A stretch of DNA of 43,799 nucleotides, taken from positions 1 through 43,799 of IMG/VR virus record IMGVR_UViG_3300035698_003583; one strand, written 5' to 3'. Below, in pieces: positions 6,812-13,508 of the stretch (positions within the stretch are counted from its first letter, which is position 1; each line of letters opens with the position of its first letter). Origin of the DNA: a virus. A program made the translations under genes and the position numbers. Below the pieces are notes generated by a model, which was not told the DNA's origin, did no database searches, and was given only the letters and a program-made list of their open reading frames with translations.

Positions 6812-7158
6812 CGGGGATACTCCTCCTCGAGTTTCATTTTAAACAACGTGGCTTGTTCTGGATTGCAGCTATCGGTCGCAAGGCTTTCAACCTCATTAAC
6901 AGTTTGTGGATGTAAGTTTTTACGCCGTGCTGGATCGGCGATGCAAATGGTATGAAATTTATTATTCAAGCTTCGTTTCAAAAACGTTCCGAATGTAGCA
7001 CGATGTTTTTCCCACCGGTCATAACAGGAAAGGAAGACATCATTGCCGATGGATATCAAGTCGTCGTATTCGAGACCGATTCGTCCGGGTTGCGCCCATT
7101 GATACGCTCTTGATTTCATCAGCGGTGTATATTCTTTGTATATCTGTTCGATGCTCAT
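6748..7158 (-). CDS. Sigma-70 region 2-like protein
   Basis: Residues 8-70 of this 136-residue protein resemble sigma factor region 2: YTPLMKSRAYQWA, then LEYDDLISIGNDVFLSCYDRWE and FGTFLKRSLNNKFH. This helix pattern binds the polymerase beta-prime coiled coil and the -10 DNA. The last 22 residues (after EEEYP) look out of frame: the expected family continuation is in the -1 frame gene at 6623-6811. A role in steering host RNA polymerase to phage promoters is inferred. The leader AAGGAGAACTAACATG is identical to that of the next gene upstream. Confidence 0.65.
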   Translation of the reverse strand: MSIEQIYKEYTPLMKSRAYQWAQPGRIGLEYDDLISIGNDVFLSCYDRWEKHRATFGTFLKRSLNNKFHTICIADPARRKNLHPQTVNEVESLATDSCNPEQATLFKMKLEEEYPRWRNWLSIKHSVSHPRCSTTS

Positions 7159-7159
7159 G

Positions 7160-7444
7160 TTAGTTCTCCTTTTTAAATGGATTAGGAGTTAACAACTTAT
7201 CTTGCCATTTCATACCTTTATAATTTGCTTTGCATTCTTTGCATTCGTGTTTCATTATTACTTTATCTGAAAGATCATAGCATCCTGTTAAGGTATCACC
7301 GATTATAGCATCACAGCGCGCGCAGGTTACTTGTCCAAAACATACACCGACGATGTGGCTATGGCCGACTAAGGCGCATACGACATCTTTTTGGGTTTTT
7401 TCGTTTAGGCCTTCAATGCGTTTTAATACTTCTTTTTTAATCAT
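7160..7444 (-). CDS. Phage zinc-ribbon protein (CARC...CKEC family)
   Basis: This 94-residue protein has the signature VCALVGHSHIV, CFGQVTCARC, GDTLTGCYD and CKECKANY, ending in a WQDKLLTPNPF tail. The two CxxC pairs 25-30 residues apart predict one zinc ribbon. I recognise this arrangement as recurring in uncharacterised phage proteins. Its stop is one base from the sigma-like protein start, and both genes have the same leader, so they form a pair. Function unknown; binding to host polymerase or nucleic acid is possible. Confidence 0.65.
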   Translation of the reverse strand: MIKKEVLKRIEGLNEKTQKDVVCALVGHSHIVGVCFGQVTCARCDAIIGDTLTGCYDLSDKVIMKHECKECKANYKGMKWQDKLLTPNPFKKEN

Positions 7445-7445
7445 G

Positions 7446-7571
7446 TTAGTTCTCCTTTCGTGCCATATTGTATATAACTGCTCCGCCTACGATTAGGCCG
7501 CACACGAATCCAAGTGCTGCGAACGTACCGCAGGAAATGAATAAAAATGTTGTAAACGACAAGCTTCCCAT
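7446..7571 (-). CDS. 41-residue single-helix membrane protein
   Basis: An AAAAGGAG site lies 7 bases before an ATG that opens a 41-codon frame. Residues 7-35 form one hydrophobic segment (FTTFLFISC, then FAALGFVCGLIVGGAVIY), followed by MARKEN. The last codons carry the ribosome site of the zinc-ribbon gene, whose ATG follows the stop by one base. This is a compact coupled gene; function unknown. Confidence 0.5.
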   Translation of the reverse strand: MGSLSFTTFLFISCGTFAALGFVCGLIVGGAVIYNMARKEN

Positions 7572-7584
7572 ATTATTTCTCCTT

Positions 7585-8043
7585 TTATTTTTTGTTTGCT
7601 TTTTCGTTCATTCCTTCAACGCCACTTCTAAAACCCTTGTTATCCATTACGGCAGATGGCGCCCACCCTGGCCCTTCAATCATGCCTAACCATTGTTCAT
7701 ATGTTGCTGTTTGGCTTCCAAAAGAACTTGCCCCGGTATCAGCAAGCCATTTCGCAAGTTCTTCAGGCTCGGCAAATACAGGAGATTGTGGGCTACCCTC
7801 AGAACAGGTTTCCCACATTTGATATCCGTCACCACTTGGCGGCGCTGTGTTTGGGATTTGTGGGCATTCGTGTTCCTCAATAAGCCCCATTATTTTTCCC
7901 CACTTGCGGCACAAAAGACATCTCTTATCGTCATCTTTTTCAATATATTCCATATCTCCGCATATACTCAACATATATCCTGGCCACACCTTATCCATTG
8001 GCCAATCAAAATCCATTGGCACTCTTTTTATTTCTCTTCCCAT
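7585..8043 (-). CDS. Conserved phage protein (WETCSEGSP-SPVF family)
   Basis: This 152-residue protein carries the segments MGREIKRVP at the start, YQMWETCSEGSPQSPVF near residue 74-90, EELAKWLADTGASSFG, and ATYEQWLGMI before GWAPSAVM. I recognise this set as a widespread family of uncharacterised phage and prophage proteins. A C-x-x-C pair (CLLC) lies near residue 42. The AAAAGGAG site supports the ATG. No enzymatic motif is visible, and the role is unknown even in relatives. Confidence 0.7.
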   Translation of the reverse strand: MGREIKRVPMDFDWPMDKVWPGYMLSICGDMEYIEKDDDKRCLLCRKWGKIMGLIEEHECPQIPNTAPPSGDGYQMWETCSEGSPQSPVFAEPEELAKWLADTGASSFGSQTATYEQWLGMIEGPGWAPSAVMDNKGFRSGVEGMNEKANKK

Positions 8044-8068
8044 GTCAGTCTCCTTTTATAGTCTTAGT

Positions 8069-8692
8069 TTATAGTCTTTCTCTATTATCAACGATATTAA
8101 AAAGTATATTTTTGAATGTTTTCCACCAGCTTAGCGCATCATATTTCTCGGCTTCTTTATCCGGCATAGCACGCCATTCTTCGATTGTTTTCATACCGCA
8201 GCCTATTTGAATATGAATATCGGATATAGTGATATTATATTTAAAGCCAATGATATTAATTAATTTAAAATCATATACCTGGGCGTCTCCAGATACCTGG
8301 GCGCCTCCATATACCCGAGCGTTTCCAGATACCCAAGCGTTTCCAGATACCCGAGCGTTTCCATATACCTGGGCGTTTCCATATACCTGGGCGCCTCCAT
8401 ATACCCAAGCGTCTCCATATACCTGGGCATTTCCATATACCCGAGCGTTTCCATATACCCAAGCGTCTCCAGATACCTGGGCGTCTCCATATACCCGAGC
8501 GTTTCCATATACCCGAGCGTTTCCAGATACCCAAGCGTTTCCAGATACCTGAGTAAGGTTATTTTTGCTTTGAATATAGCCTCCGAGGTCACCTTTTTTT
8601 ATTGATGCAAATGCTCTTATTGCTCTGATCCTTGTTAATTTTATGCCAAAGAAATTCTTTGTGTCTGTGAGAACTAATTCATATTTTTTCAT
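8069..8692 (-). CDS. Hexapeptide-repeat beta-solenoid protein
   Basis: Residues 1-48 of this 207-residue protein contain the 'KKGDLGGYIQ' segment that precedes such repeats in phage and clostridial relatives. Residues 49-138 are 15 hexapeptides of the form V-[YS]-G-[NDG]-A-[RWQ]. This 6-residue period forms a left- or right-handed beta-solenoid, with the small A and G residues at the turns. The last 60 residues are non-repetitive and contain a TIEEWRAMP segment. Function is unknown; solenoids act in binding or polymerisation. It overlaps the next gene by four bases. Confidence 0.7.
   Translation of the reverse strand: MKKYELVLTDTKNFFGIKLTRIRAIRAFASIKKGDLGGYIQSKNNLTQVSGNAWVSGNARVYGNARVYGDAQVSGDAWVYGNARVYGNAQVYGDAWVYGGAQVYGNAQVYGNARVSGNAWVSGNARVYGGAQVSGDAQVYDFKLINIIGFKYNITISDIHIQIGCGMKTIEEWRAMPDKEAEKYDALSWWKTFKNILFNIVDNRERL
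8279..8548 (-). repeat. 15 tandem 18-bp units inside the beta-solenoid gene
   Basis: Fifteen 18-bp units encode the hexapeptides. Units fall into a few nearly identical versions (YGNAR, YGNAQ, SGNAW, YGDAW), arranged like recent duplications and recombination. Copy number could change readily by slippage. There are no unique spacers, so it is not a CRISPR array. Confidence 0.85.
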
Positions 8693-8862
8693 TTTGTCTC
8701 CTTTTTTATCTCTGATGGTTTAGATTGTCGTATATTAACTATGTAGCCTGCGATTATTAAACTTTGCGCTTGCCCTTCTGATATGATACGTCCGACGGTA
8801 GGGAATCCCGGTGCAGAAGGATTCCACGCGATTAGATTATAAACTATGGCGGGGCGCTTCAT
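8689..8862 (-). CDS. Hypothetical 57-residue protein
   Basis: The start is the ATG at 8862, 5 bases after AAAGGAGG, giving MKRPAIVYNLIAW. A longer in-frame reading lacks a ribosome site. The ATG overlaps the stop of the zinc-ribbon gene (ATGA), and its own stop overlaps the solenoid ATG. The sequence is rich in small hydrophobic residues, with GFPTVGRIISEGQAQSLI resembling a short beta-hairpin and helix. No family recognised. Confidence 0.5.
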   Translation of the reverse strand: MKRPAIVYNLIAWNPSAPGFPTVGRIISEGQAQSLIIAGYIVNIRQSKPSEIKKETK

Positions 8863-9041
8863 TCCACCTCCTTTATTTTTCTTAATGTAATACCCCATCC
8901 ACAATTTGCGCAGAAAGCATGATCGCTTATTGAAAGTAATTCCCATCGTTGCGTATTGGAATTCCATATTACGTTTGCTTCTTTTTTAACATATTGACTT
9001 GCACATTTATCGCAAATGATTTCGATTCTTATTCTTCCCAT
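8859..9041 (-). CDS. Small zinc-ribbon protein
   Basis: These 60 residues have two CxxC pairs (CDKC at residues 10-13 and CANC at 44-47), the usual spacing of a zinc ribbon. The ribosome site GGAGG lies in the last codons of the gene at 9041-9256, and the TAATG overlap couples the two. Function unknown; nucleic-acid binding is possible. Confidence 0.6.
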   Translation of the reverse strand: MGRIRIEIICDKCASQYVKKEANVIWNSNTQRWELLSISDHAFCANCGWGITLRKIKEVE

Positions 9042-9256
9042 TATTTCACCTCCTGTTCAGCATCGTAGAATGCTGCCTCTTTGGTTGGCCCCTTACCTGC
9101 GATACAGCCTATGGCAGAGAATAACTGTATCGCATACCAGGCCTTATCATATTGTCTGATTACATATTCGCCTCTGTGGCCTATGATTTTATACTGTAGG
9201 TGCTGGCCATCGTGGGTATAATGTGCGGGGCTGAATTGTAATTCATGTTCATCCAT
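9041..9256 (-). CDS. Hypothetical 71-residue protein
   Basis: No family recognised. The protein starts after AAAAGGAGGAG and has a mixed sequence with HYTHDGQHLQYKIIG near the start and a C-terminal PTKEAAFYDAEQEV helix. It may be a small alpha-beta fold. It overlaps the zinc-ribbon gene by one base. Confidence 0.5.
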   Translation of the reverse strand: MDEHELQFSPAHYTHDGQHLQYKIIGHRGEYVIRQYDKAWYAIQLFSAIGCIAGKGPTKEAAFYDAEQEVK

Positions 9257-9280
9257 GGCCGCTCCTCCTTTTTAAATGGT

Positions 9281-9550
9281 TTATTCTTTACGTCTTCGTC
9301 TTCGTGTTCTGTATCTATGTGGCCAAAGTACCCGGCGCACAAATTCCATATCGAATGCTTTTACTTCATATCGTTTATCACCGCTGAACATACGTTTTGC
9401 TTTTGTGCATTCTACGCTACACCCAAGAGAGTGGTAATAGATACGGGATAAACACTGATCATGGGTCAATATGATTGTTCCGTGTCGGCCATCGTTTTCT
9501 ACGCAGGTGAATAATGTTTCTAATGCTGTGCGGTCTATGCAAGGGGTCAT
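9281..9550 (-). CDS. Hypothetical 89-residue basic-tailed protein
   Basis: This protein has four cysteines (residues 4, 16, 33 and 44, plus one at 48) and ends in a strongly basic tail (YRTRRRRRKE) that would suit binding to nucleic acid. AGGAGA lies before the ATG, which overlaps the stop of the next gene (ATGA). No family recognised. Confidence 0.5.
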   Translation of the reverse strand: MTPCIDRTALETLFTCVENDGRHGTIILTHDQCLSRIYYHSLGCSVECTKAKRMFSGDKRYEVKAFDMEFVRRVLWPHRYRTRRRRRKE

Positions 9551-9723
9551 AGTTTATATCTCCTACCGGTCCAAAAGTGCCAGATTGACTTTGCATAAAC
9601 ACATTCAAGATCTTCATACCATTCTTCAACTAAATGAAAAAGATACATTTGGCGAAACCATTTTGTCCGATGTCCGATACTAAGGGCAAAAACTCTACCT
9701 CTTATTTGAATTTTTATTTCCAT
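9547..9723 (-). CDS. Hypothetical 58-residue aromatic-rich protein
   Basis: An AAAGGAG site starts this 58-codon frame. The product is basic and rich in aromatic residues (FRQMYLF, EEWYED, IWHFW). Its TGA overlaps the ATG of the following gene (ATGA). The leader AAAGGAGATCAAAGATGG nearly matches that of the gene at 9747-9977, showing a duplicated start region. Function unknown. Confidence 0.5.
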   Translation of the reverse strand: MEIKIQIRGRVFALSIGHRTKWFRQMYLFHLVEEWYEDLECVYAKSIWHFWTGRRYKL

Positions 9724-9746
9724 CTTTGATCTCCTTTCTTTAGTAT

Positions 9747-9977
9747 TTATTGTCGTTTTATAAGCCTTTCACCGTCTGTCATACGAGGAAACGAAGTAGA
9801 TCGCTGTCCGTATTCTTCCTCAACCCAATATTCTCCGCTATGCGATTCAAAAGAAATAGTAAATCCATTGCCACCGTAGGAAGTTAAAGTTATGCCTTTT
9901 TCTCTCATCAGGTTTTCTACTTCATTAAGGTTTTTTCCAGGATCTGAATCTTCTCTTAATACTTTAATTTTTCCCAT
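9747..9977 (-). CDS. Hypothetical 76-residue protein
   Basis: The start is the ATG at 9977, just after AAAGGAGATCAAAA; a longer in-frame reading has no ribosome site. The product is charged, with a helix around LNEVENLMREKG, a beta-rich middle (TLTSYGGNGFTISF) and a basic end (GERLIKRQ). No family recognised. Confidence 0.5.
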   Translation of the reverse strand: MGKIKVLREDSDPGKNLNEVENLMREKGITLTSYGGNGFTISFESHSGEYWVEEEYGQRSTSFPRMTDGERLIKRQ

Positions 9978-10051
9978 TTTTGATCTCCTTTTATTTATCG
10001 TTAATTTCAATTAGCTTATCTCATCAGTATCTATATAGCTGGTATAGATAG

Positions 10052-10075
10052 ACGCCCCTTATTACTAAGGAGCGT
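10052..10075 (-). other. Ten-base-pair hairpin after a gene
   Basis: Read leftward, ACGCTCCTTA and TAAGGGGCGT pair over 10 bp with one T-G wobble and a four-base loop. It lies just after the stop of the gene at 10084-10305. No T run follows, so it may stabilise the 3' end of an mRNA or act as a processing site rather than as a simple terminator. Confidence 0.4.
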
Positions 10076-10083
10076 TTCGACCG

Positions 10084-10305
10084 TTAGATGCCAAGTCCGT
10101 ACTGTCCCTTCTTGCGTCCGGGCTTTGCCCCCGTACGAGCCTCGCGGGCTGTTACGGTAACATTTTTTGCATTGGCTGCGCGGAAGCAATTGTAGCAAAG
10201 ATATACCTGGTTGCCCATCCTGCTGATTACGTTTTTCTTCAGCGGGCGCTTGCATTCTTTACAGCAGTGATCGGTGTCTACTTCGTTGAATTTGACCTTT
10301 TTCAT
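10084..10305 (-). CDS. Small zinc-binding protein with basic tail
   Basis: This 73-residue protein has CCKEC (residues 14-18) and CYNC (37-40) pairs forming a likely zinc finger, and a basic, glycine-rich tail (AREARTGAKPGRKKGQ) suited to nucleic acid. AAAGGAG lies before the ATG. A degenerate TAGTATATA element lies about 45 bases upstream and may be its promoter. Function unknown. Confidence 0.6.
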   Translation of the reverse strand: MKKVKFNEVDTDHCCKECKRPLKKNVISRMGNQVYLCYNCFRAANAKNVTVTAREARTGAKPGRKKGQYGLGI

Positions 10306-10377
10306 CTCGTTCTCCTTTATTTAGTTGTTGTTTGTTTTCTCTAATAGTTATAGGTATATACTACGTAAATTTTAAAA

Positions 10378-10545
10378 TTAATCACACGCTTCTCTATCGC
10401 TTATAACTTCATGGCATTTTTGTTTGTAGCTCATTTCCTTTTTAATACCATAATAGAGATAGGTTCCGCAAAAGAAATATGCTTGATGGTCTTCATCGTA
10501 TTCGTGTACTTGCTCATAAGCGTTGTTAAATCTAAATTGTTTCAT
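10378..10545 (-). CDS. Hypothetical 55-residue protein
   Basis: A TAAAGGAG site 8 bases before the ATG begins a 55-codon frame. The product is acidic and aromatic at the start (FRFNNAYEQVHEYDEDHQ) and has cysteines at 26, 44 and 54. No family recognised. Confidence 0.5.
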   Translation of the reverse strand: MKQFRFNNAYEQVHEYDEDHQAYFFCGTYLYYGIKKEMSYKQKCHEVISDREACD

Positions 10546-10599
10546 GATTGTTCTCCTTTATTAGTTGGGTTTATAATGATGTGTTATTTCACACCTTGA

Positions 10600-11055
10600 T
10601 TATTTTTTAAGTTTCATTCCTGATTCTAAAGTTGCAAGATATAACTCAGGATGCCGTTTGTGTTCGTAAGGTATCCATGTGCACTTGCCTGCTGGGATAT
10701 TGCCGTCGAGCCATCCGGTATTGACGTAGCGTGGAATCTTTTTCTTCCTGAGTAGTTTGACGACTGCTTTATAATCTTCAATCCTTGTTCCTGTTTTATA
10801 ATCGGTATTAATTTTATGCCATGCGTTCAATAATCTCGTAGCCACCGGCAGGTGAAAGGTCATGTATATCTTTGCCTGGATGTCATAGGGTCTATACTGC
10901 TTGATATCGACTTGACCTCGGAATGTAATTATTTCGCGTCCAAGATATTCGCCGTTACGATCTGTCTGTAACTCGTATATTCTTATCTCAGGAAATCCAT
11001 ATTGATTGTATTGTTCAAATCCTTTCGCGCTGCAATAAGTATAACAAAGTTTCAT
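10600..11055 (-). CDS. Hypothetical 151-residue protein
   Basis: No family recognised. The sequence is mixed alpha-beta with a repeated aromatic pattern (YNQYGFPEIRIYEL; RPYDIQAKIYM), a basic middle (VVKLLRKKKIPRYV) and a C-terminal GWLDGNIPAGKCTWIPY. It has an AAGGAG site. As one of the larger genes near the presumed start of leftward transcription, it may act early against the host, but nothing specific shows this. Confidence 0.55.
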   Translation of the reverse strand: MKLCYTYCSAKGFEQYNQYGFPEIRIYELQTDRNGEYLGREIITFRGQVDIKQYRPYDIQAKIYMTFHLPVATRLLNAWHKINTDYKTGTRIEDYKAVVKLLRKKKIPRYVNTGWLDGNIPAGKCTWIPYEHKRHPELYLATLESGMKLKK

Positions 11056-11066
11056 CGCGTATCTCC

Positions 11067-11267
11067 TTATTTTAAAAGGTTAAGTACATCTTGTTTTAAA
11101 TTTGCTTTCATGCCTGGCCAAAGAGCGTCGCCGCAATCAATTTTAGATATTGCAATTGTGTCTTTGAGGTCTTCAATCGCTTCGATTAATCTTCTGGCTG
11201 CGCCTCGCGGATCACCATATTTATAATATTGATACTCGGGTTCAAAAAATCTATCTAATTTCATCAT
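11067..11267 (-). CDS. Hypothetical 66-residue protein
   Basis: The product is helical and charged (LIEAIEDLKDTIAISK, then ANLKQDVLNLLK) with a GDPRGAARR turn. AAGGAG lies 8 bases before the ATG ATG pair; the first is taken as start. It is separated from the next upstream gene by four bases. No family recognised. Confidence 0.5.
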   Translation of the reverse strand: MMKLDRFFEPEYQYYKYGDPRGAARRLIEAIEDLKDTIAISKIDCGDALWPGMKANLKQDVLNLLK

Positions 11268-11271
11268 TTCA

Positions 11272-11430
11272 TTATCTCCTTATTTTAAATATTGTATCTG
11301 TGTTATATTTATCTTTAAGATATTCCACATCGTTGTTTGTTTCTACTACGTTGTTTTTACCGCATTCGTCAGGTTGCCATGCCGCGTATCTTGGCAGCTC
11401 TGTATGCTCTTGGGTTTTTCTATTCATCAT
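11272..11430 (-). CDS. Hypothetical 52-residue protein, first leftward gene
   Basis: This open frame of 52 residues starts at an ATG ATG pair with only a weak GGATCG upstream. The product is polar (TQEHTELPRYAAWQPDECG). It is the first leftward gene after the control region. Its end carries the ribosome site of the next gene, which supports it being real, although the weak start leaves doubt. Confidence 0.4.
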   Translation of the reverse strand: MMNRKTQEHTELPRYAAWQPDECGKNNVVETNNDVEYLKDKYNTDTIFKIRR

Positions 11431-11696
11431 TACAAGTGGCGATCCAAATTATATAGGTTAGTTGTTTACTGCCTTGTGTATTGGGCCAAACAGATTGTTC
11501 AGCCCGCAACATAAAACAATAACTAATATGTGTAATCATCGCGTCGCTTACTTAGTATTTTCAGCGCGGTTGGATATCCACTATGAGTATATAGATTCTA
11601 AAACCTTACTGTATTGGGCACAAGTGCCTTTTCCTTCAGGCCTATGAACAAATCTTTTTACATCCTAAGATGTTTATATACGCACGGCGATGTATA

Positions 11697-12050
11697 TTAA
11701 CTTCAATCACTGTCCGGGATATCGTCGATTGTTCTTTCCGTATTGTCGTCAGTTGCATCTTGCCGTTTACTCGGCGGTACGCATTTAATGTGTTTCAGAT
11801 GTTTGTCAACTGACTACCCAGGAACCATTCCTGAATGTCGCAGGGGTAAGATTAAATCTACTAAACTCATCTGGTCGGTCGGTCTTGCTCAGCTTAACAT
11901 CTTGCTCTGCGATAAACTGGTTCCGGTACCTTTTCGATCTCCATGCCCAGAAGTTTTTTCCCTGCCTCCTATTATCATCGGTCGGTATCTTTGTTTTTTA
12001 AGTCGATCCCTCTTGATCCCTGTCCGATCGACCCGATGAACTATGTTCTT
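11697..12050 (-). pseudogene. Possible gene relic broken by stops and frame changes
   Basis: Three minus-strand frames hold short protein-like stretches between stops: GIDLKNKDTDR, KLLGMEIEKVPEPVYRR, SKTDRPDEFSRFNLTPATF, and an acidic tail (RQDATDDNTERTIDDIPDSD). They run in the right order to be one decayed gene, but I cannot join them in one frame or name a family. Chance is a real alternative. Confidence 0.25.
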
Positions 12051-12072
12051 AATACATCTGTAATACATCTGT
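12051..12072. repeat. Two tandem 11-bp repeats
   Basis: AATACATCTGT occurs twice in direct succession, followed by AATATAGG. A related CTGTAATATAG block recurs at about 12122. These could be protein-binding sites within the control region. Confidence 0.5.
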
Positions 12073-12138
12073 AATATAGGCTTTAATATAAAGAAAATCA
12101 AGAAAATAAAGAAAGTAAAGGCTGTAATATAGCATTTT

Positions 12139-12215
12139 TTTTGGCCCTGGGACGAGATTGATAATGATCTTAATAAGTTATAAGACAGACGGATTTGATC
12201 TCAAAAGGGCCAAAA
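12139..12215. repeat. Long-range inverted repeat
   Basis: TTTTGGCCCT at 12139-12148 is the exact reverse complement of AGGGCCAAAA at 12206-12215. The 57 bases between them include the first iteron-like repeat. This could extrude a cruciform or bind a dimeric regulator. Confidence 0.45.
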
Positions 12216-12378
12216 CCCGCAGATTTGCCCGTTTCTGGGGCTATCAGCCCTTTTTGGACATATATCTAATAAGATCAATAGGTTATAAGCCTTATATAAG
12301 AGCCTTTTCTTGAGCCTGATCCGCAATGATCTCAAGGGGTTATAAAAAGAGCAATAAGATCAATCGGTTATCCCTATC
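12164..12378. repeat. Iteron-like array (four 21-bp copies)
   Basis: Four direct copies of a 21-bp motif begin near 12163, 12270, 12325 and 12355. Shared features are AAT at the left, GATC in the left half and GGTTATAA (once AGTTATAA, once GGTTATCC) at the right; 12 columns are invariant. A fifth, more degenerate copy lies at 12562-12582. Direct repeats of this size near an arm boundary suggest either replication-initiator sites (iterons) or operators. Confidence 0.5.
12238..12255 (+). terminator. Short terminator-like hairpin
   Basis: GGGCT-ATC-AGCCC forms a 5-bp stem with a 3-base loop, directly followed by TTTTT on the plus strand. It would stop a short rightward transcript within the control region. 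The stem is short, so strength is uncertain. Confidence 0.4.
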
Positions 12379-12599
12379 GAGACCTCCCGCATATATAACT
12401 ATAGATAATCGATTTAAACCTCATCAGCAGCCTCTTTGGGCTTTTAACTGCCATATAAAGGAAATAAAGGTAATAAAGTTTGTAAAATCAAAGGCGGATT
12501 AAAATTAAACCCCGATGTTTAATAATCACAACTATATAGATTCGGTATGAAAAATAAAATAAAATAGATCAATAGTTTTTTATATATTTAACTACTAAG

Positions 12600-12605
12600 T
12601 ATAAT
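12600..12605 (+). promoter_or_regulatory. Candidate -10 box before the terminase operon
   Basis: TATAAT lies 46 bases before the small terminase ATG in an AT-rich stretch. No good -35 box is present at 17 bases, so it may need an activator or the phage sigma-like protein. This is the most likely start for the rightward genes. Confidence 0.3.
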
Positions 12606-12650
12606 ATATATTAGAGTCTAAACTTAATCATAACGAAAAGAAAAGAACAG

Positions 12651-13508
12651 ATGACAAAGATTAAACAAAGAGTAGGCAGAAAACAATATACGCCCCCGTT
12701 ATCAGAAGATCCGGTATATACGCTGGTGAAAAGACTTACCCGAAAGCAACAGAGATTCGCTGATGAGTATCTATTAGACCTATCTAAACATAATGCTGCG
12801 CAACGTACTGGTTATACTGATAAATCTGCTTGGATAATGGGCCGTGAATTATATGATCTCCCCCAGGTACAGCAGTATATCACCTATATGTTAACCGAGC
12901 GTAGGAATAAAATCTTATCCAGCCAGGAACGTATCATACAGGAGTTAGAGCGTATAGCATTCTTTTCTCCACGATGTATGGTTGATAAAGATGGCATACA
13001 GAAGGGGTTGCTTGAATATAACGACGACGAACTTGCAGCCCTCGCTGATATAGAGTTCACGGGAGTTAAACCAACAGATAAGAGATATAAACGTAATAAG
13101 CCTCAACTGCTGGGCGGCAATGGCAATGGCACATCAGGCCGTACAAGACGAGACGGAAAGCCAAATAATGGTAACGGTGCCACTCCGCCGCCCGTAGCTG
13201 AGGTACATACAGCAGTGATCAAGCGTATAACCCGGTATAACAAGATGGAAGCGTTAAAAGCACTTGGTGCGTATCATGGCATGAGACTAAGTGCGCAGGA
13301 TCAGAATTTCCAAGGTGCATCAACTGGAGCACAGAGCGGTATAATCGAGAGCATTAATTTTGAGACATCGGTGAGAAATCTTGACGCAATTGAACTCGCA
13401 GAACTTAGACGACTACTCGCTAAAGCAACTCACGGCGGTGATGCCACAGACCCCAATGCCAATAGTAGAAAAAGTACTGGCGGAGAAGAGTCTACGAGCA
13501 TTCATTAA
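12651..13508 (+). CDS. terS: Terminase small subunit
   Basis: This 285-residue protein recognises the phage packaging site and hands DNA to the large subunit. Residues 29-84 carry the terminase small subunit helix-turn-helix (LTRKQQRFADEYLLD, AAQRTGYTDKSAW, PQVQQYITYMLTER). The middle has RIIQELERIAFFSP, and a glycine- and asparagine-rich linker (residues 150-180) precedes a helical C-terminal part (NKMEALKALGAYHGM). The ATG has only a weak purine-rich leader (GAAAAGAAAAGAACAG). The C-terminal 22 codons overlap the large-subunit gene in another frame. The order TerS-TerL is standard. Confidence 0.85.
   Translation: MTKIKQRVGRKQYTPPLSEDPVYTLVKRLTRKQQRFADEYLLDLSKHNAAQRTGYTDKSAWIMGRELYDLPQVQQYITYMLTERRNKILSSQERIIQELERIAFFSPRCMVDKDGIQKGLLEYNDDELAALADIEFTGVKPTDKRYKRNKPQLLGGNGNGTSGRTRRDGKPNNGNGATPPPVAEVHTAVIKRITRYNKMEALKALGAYHGMRLSAQDQNFQGASTGAQSGIIESINFETSVRNLDAIELAELRRLLAKATHGGDATDPNANSRKSTGGEESTSIH

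Larger units (their letters stand above)
11431..12650. other. Divergent control region, no convincing gene
   Basis: This 1.2-kb gap separates the leftward and rightward arms. No frame here has a good ribosome site. It contains protein-like but broken frames on the minus strand (11697-12050), a tandem 11-bp repeat, an inverted repeat (12139-12215), iteron-like repeats (12164-12378), a short terminator-like hairpin (12238-12255), another short GGCA/TGCC hairpin before TTTT at 11617-11632, and an AT-rich stretch with TATAAT before the terminase gene. It probably holds the arm promoters and perhaps an origin of replication. Confidence 0.7.

Noticed and set aside
8279-8548. CRISPR-like regular repeats
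   Set aside because: Units are contiguous 18-bp coding repeats of a hexapeptide with no unique spacers.
8229-8592. Open frames on both strands across the hexapeptide repeats
   Set aside because: They are shadows of the repeat; only the MKKYEL frame has a ribosome site and non-repeat ends.
10031-10255. Leftward 74-residue frame
   Set aside because: It overlaps the zinc-finger gene at 10084-10305 in another frame, which has the ribosome site and conserved cysteines.
11743-12039. Rightward 98-residue frame in the control region
   Set aside because: No ribosome site, unusual composition and no continuity with the terminase operon.
12166-12371. DnaA boxes in the iteron-like region
   Set aside because: Only partial TTATC/TTATA matches occur; none equals TTATNCACA.
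11431-12650. tRNA or other structured RNA gene in the control region
   Set aside because: I found no convincing GTTCGA-type T-loop or cloverleaf; the hairpins present are short.
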